From Loxodes magnus (lineage: Eukaryota > Ciliophora > Karyorelictea > Loxodida > Loxodidae): a DNA stretch of 64,000 bases. This document shows, in pieces, positions 62,198 through 64,000 of the stretch. Position 1 is the first letter of the stretch; each line of letters opens with the position of its first letter. Made by a program: the position numbers and the translations under genes. The notes beneath the pieces were generated by a model, which saw nothing but the letters and a program-made list of their open reading frames with translations, was not told the DNA's origin and did no database searches. Where the stretch lies: positions 558,001 to 622,000 of the forward strand of contig CAMPDV010000136.1 of the NCBI GenBank assembly GCA_946699065.1, read 5' to 3'.

Positions 62198-63619
62198 ATC
62201 TTAATTGATCTTAAGTTATAATGACTGATATTTGTAGAATGCTTAGCTAGGATTAACTATGTTCTAAATATAAAAGTTCTAGTATTAATTAATTAATAGT
62301 TATTACAAGCATATAATGCTTTTTATATTAATACTCTATACTTATTATTATAAACTATCTTAGTATTATTTAAAACCAATAGCTTCTAATTTACTTTAGC
62401 AATACATCACTAGAATAATTACTAAAATTTAGTTTCTTAAAATAAATTAATACTTAGATATTTAACTGTATTTAGTGCTTTTAAATTAATAATGCAGAAA
62501 TCTAATTTTTAACTAAATTTAAATTTAATATTTTAAAGTTTTTTTACCAAACTAAAGTTCATAAGATAGTTTGAAAGTTAATTTTAATTTTAACCACAAT
62601 TTTAATGTAAGAAAACAGAATTGCAAGTGGAACACAAGTAATAACTAGAAAATATATTACAAGTATAATAATAAATCTATTAAATTTAGCTATTAGTTCA
62701 AATAAATAATTTAATGCAAAAAATATTTTAGAAGCATTTCATAATATGCAAGCATTACATTATGCAGAAGTAAAAGTCTTTATAACAATATAAAAGGCAG
62801 GATATTTAAATTAGCAAATTTAAATTAAAATTAGAAGCATATTATTATTTTTAAGATGCTCTATACATATAATTAAATAGAGTTCCTATAACTTTATTAA
62901 AGTTATTAGATCTACTTTAAATAGGTATAATTAGTTTTATTTTTATGATTTATGATTTTAAAAGTATTTGATTAAAGCTATTTATCTAGTTATTTATAGC
63001 ATTTAGCTATTAGCTATTAAATCTTAATTATTATTATTATGGATATAATTCCTTATTATTATGTTTCCTTATTATATTATCTTAAGGTATACTAAACTTA
63101 TTATTTATCTAGTTATTAAGAACCTGCAAATCTAAAATAATTATAGTAGCCTTTGATAATCTTTTTTATATGAGTTAATTAAATGTTTTATGCTCTTTAA
63201 TATTAATTTTAAATGTTAGTCTTTTATAATTATAATAGGTTGCTTTGATATTTAGTAAGTAAGTGTAAGTTACTAGTTACATCTATAGTTAGTTAATAAA
63301 TAATAAAATGTTTTAATAATTAAAAATAAGTAAATCCCACTTAATAAATATTACTAGTTCTAAGTATTAAAGTTATCTAATACTAATAAATTTATATAAT
63401 ATTCTTTTTATTTAAAGTAGAATATAATCAATTATATTTACCATTTACTACTTATATCTTTAAACTTTATCCTAACTACCTTAATTCTAAAATATACCAA
63501 CTGTCATTATTTATAAACATTATATTTAATAATCAAACCTATAAATTACTTATTACTAAAACTAACTTATAATAACAATATTATATATACTTATATTATG
63601 CTAATATCCTTTTATATTA
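62198..63619. other. AT-rich spacer between gene Y and ORF2 of cassette D (copy 2)
   Basis: Copy of 29507-30929. No gene is seen. Confidence 0.4.
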
Positions 63620-64000
63620 CTAACTCTATTCTCCTTTTTATTTTTATTAATCTTCACATTTACCTTTACTTATTTTAACGTTCAATATGCGATTCTTTGC
63701 ATAATTTATTTCATAAATTTTGTCTATGGATGCTTTTGTACTTTCTAAGTACAAAAAATCTAAATTTATTTTTATTTCTTCAATGAAGATCTATAATAAT
63801 TAAGCATAATTTTTTTAGAATTTATAAGATTTATTAGTTCTGCTTAATAAATCTATATTTATAGTTTCTTTATGTTTTAGCTTGTGATTTTAATAACTTT
63901 TGATTTAAACTGGATTTAAAAATTTCTTTTCAGCTTCATATTTTACTAGTCAAAATAGAAAGGTAAAAATTCGTATCTTAAGAGTTACTTCTAAGAGTTG
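63620..64000 (-). CDS. ORF2 of cassette D (copy 2), 3' part only
   Basis: C-terminal part of the minus-strand ORF2, cut by the window edge. Slightly more diverged from copy 1 than its neighbours, with several small indels near 63757 and 63871. Confidence 0.42.

Larger units (their letters stand above)
32883..64000. repeat. Tandem unit, copy 2 (incomplete at the window edge)
   Basis: This is the second copy of the unit, covering copy 1 positions 1 to about 31310. Identity is about 99% outside the MORN array. Differences include a MORN array about 295 bp longer, deletions of 239 and 246 bp in gene d, a 1-base loss at about 45475, an extra T near 52521 in gene Y, and one T fewer near 56356 in the small MORN gene. 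Because the differences are many and dispersed, this is not an exact assembly echo of copy 1. Confidence 0.96.

Overview
The window looks like ciliate nuclear DNA. It is very AT-rich (about a quarter G+C), has no long conventional open frames and no tRNA or rRNA that I could recognise. Its proteins only read through if TAA and TAG are glutamine and TGA is tryptophan. Under that code a giant MORN-repeat/leucine-rich-repeat gene, a smaller MORN gene and a TPR gene are unmistakable. All plausible gene ends I found are TGA, so TGA seems to be both tryptophan and stop. This fits the karyorelict code (Loxodes-like) or the Condylostoma code; the sequence alone does not choose between them. Because every codon can be sense, ordinary ORF finding fails. 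I fixed frames by domain motifs, by comparing paralogues inside the window, and by synonymous differences between the two repeat copies.

The whole window is about 1.95 copies of one tandem unit of about 32.9 kb. Bases 1-32882 are copy 1 and 32883-64000 are most of copy 2 (about 99% identical by eye). Most features therefore occur twice, offset by 32.69-33.18 kb. The copies differ by scattered substitutions, a re-expanded MORN array, two roughly 240-bp deletions and several 1-base homopolymer indels.

Order within a unit (copy 1 coordinates): end of ORF1 (+, 1-1732); gene X (+, 2235-3083); giant MORN-LRR gene (+, 3181-9725); an unknown gene 'b' (-, 9958-11844) and an unknown gene 'd' (+, 11939-13693) sharing a 94-bp divergent start region; gene X (-), ORF1 (-), ORF2 (+) and gene Y (+) at about 13.9-20.3 kb; a TPR gene (+, 20725-22590); a small MORN gene (-, 23016-23733); gene X (-), ORF1 (-) and ORF2 (+) at about 24.2-28.2 kb; gene Y (-) and ORF2 (-) at 28.6-32.3 kb; and the start of ORF1 (+, 32359), which runs into the next copy.

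The striking pattern is a five-gene cassette present three times per unit in both orientations: gene Y - ORF2 - (divergent start region) - ORF1 - gene X - MORN gene. Two of the three cassettes carry a MORN gene next to gene X: the giant MORN-LRR gene in one, the small MORN gene in the other. ORF1, ORF2, X and Y are unidentified families; several copies carry frameshifts. Whether the cassette is a mobile element or a duplicated gene cluster cannot be decided here.
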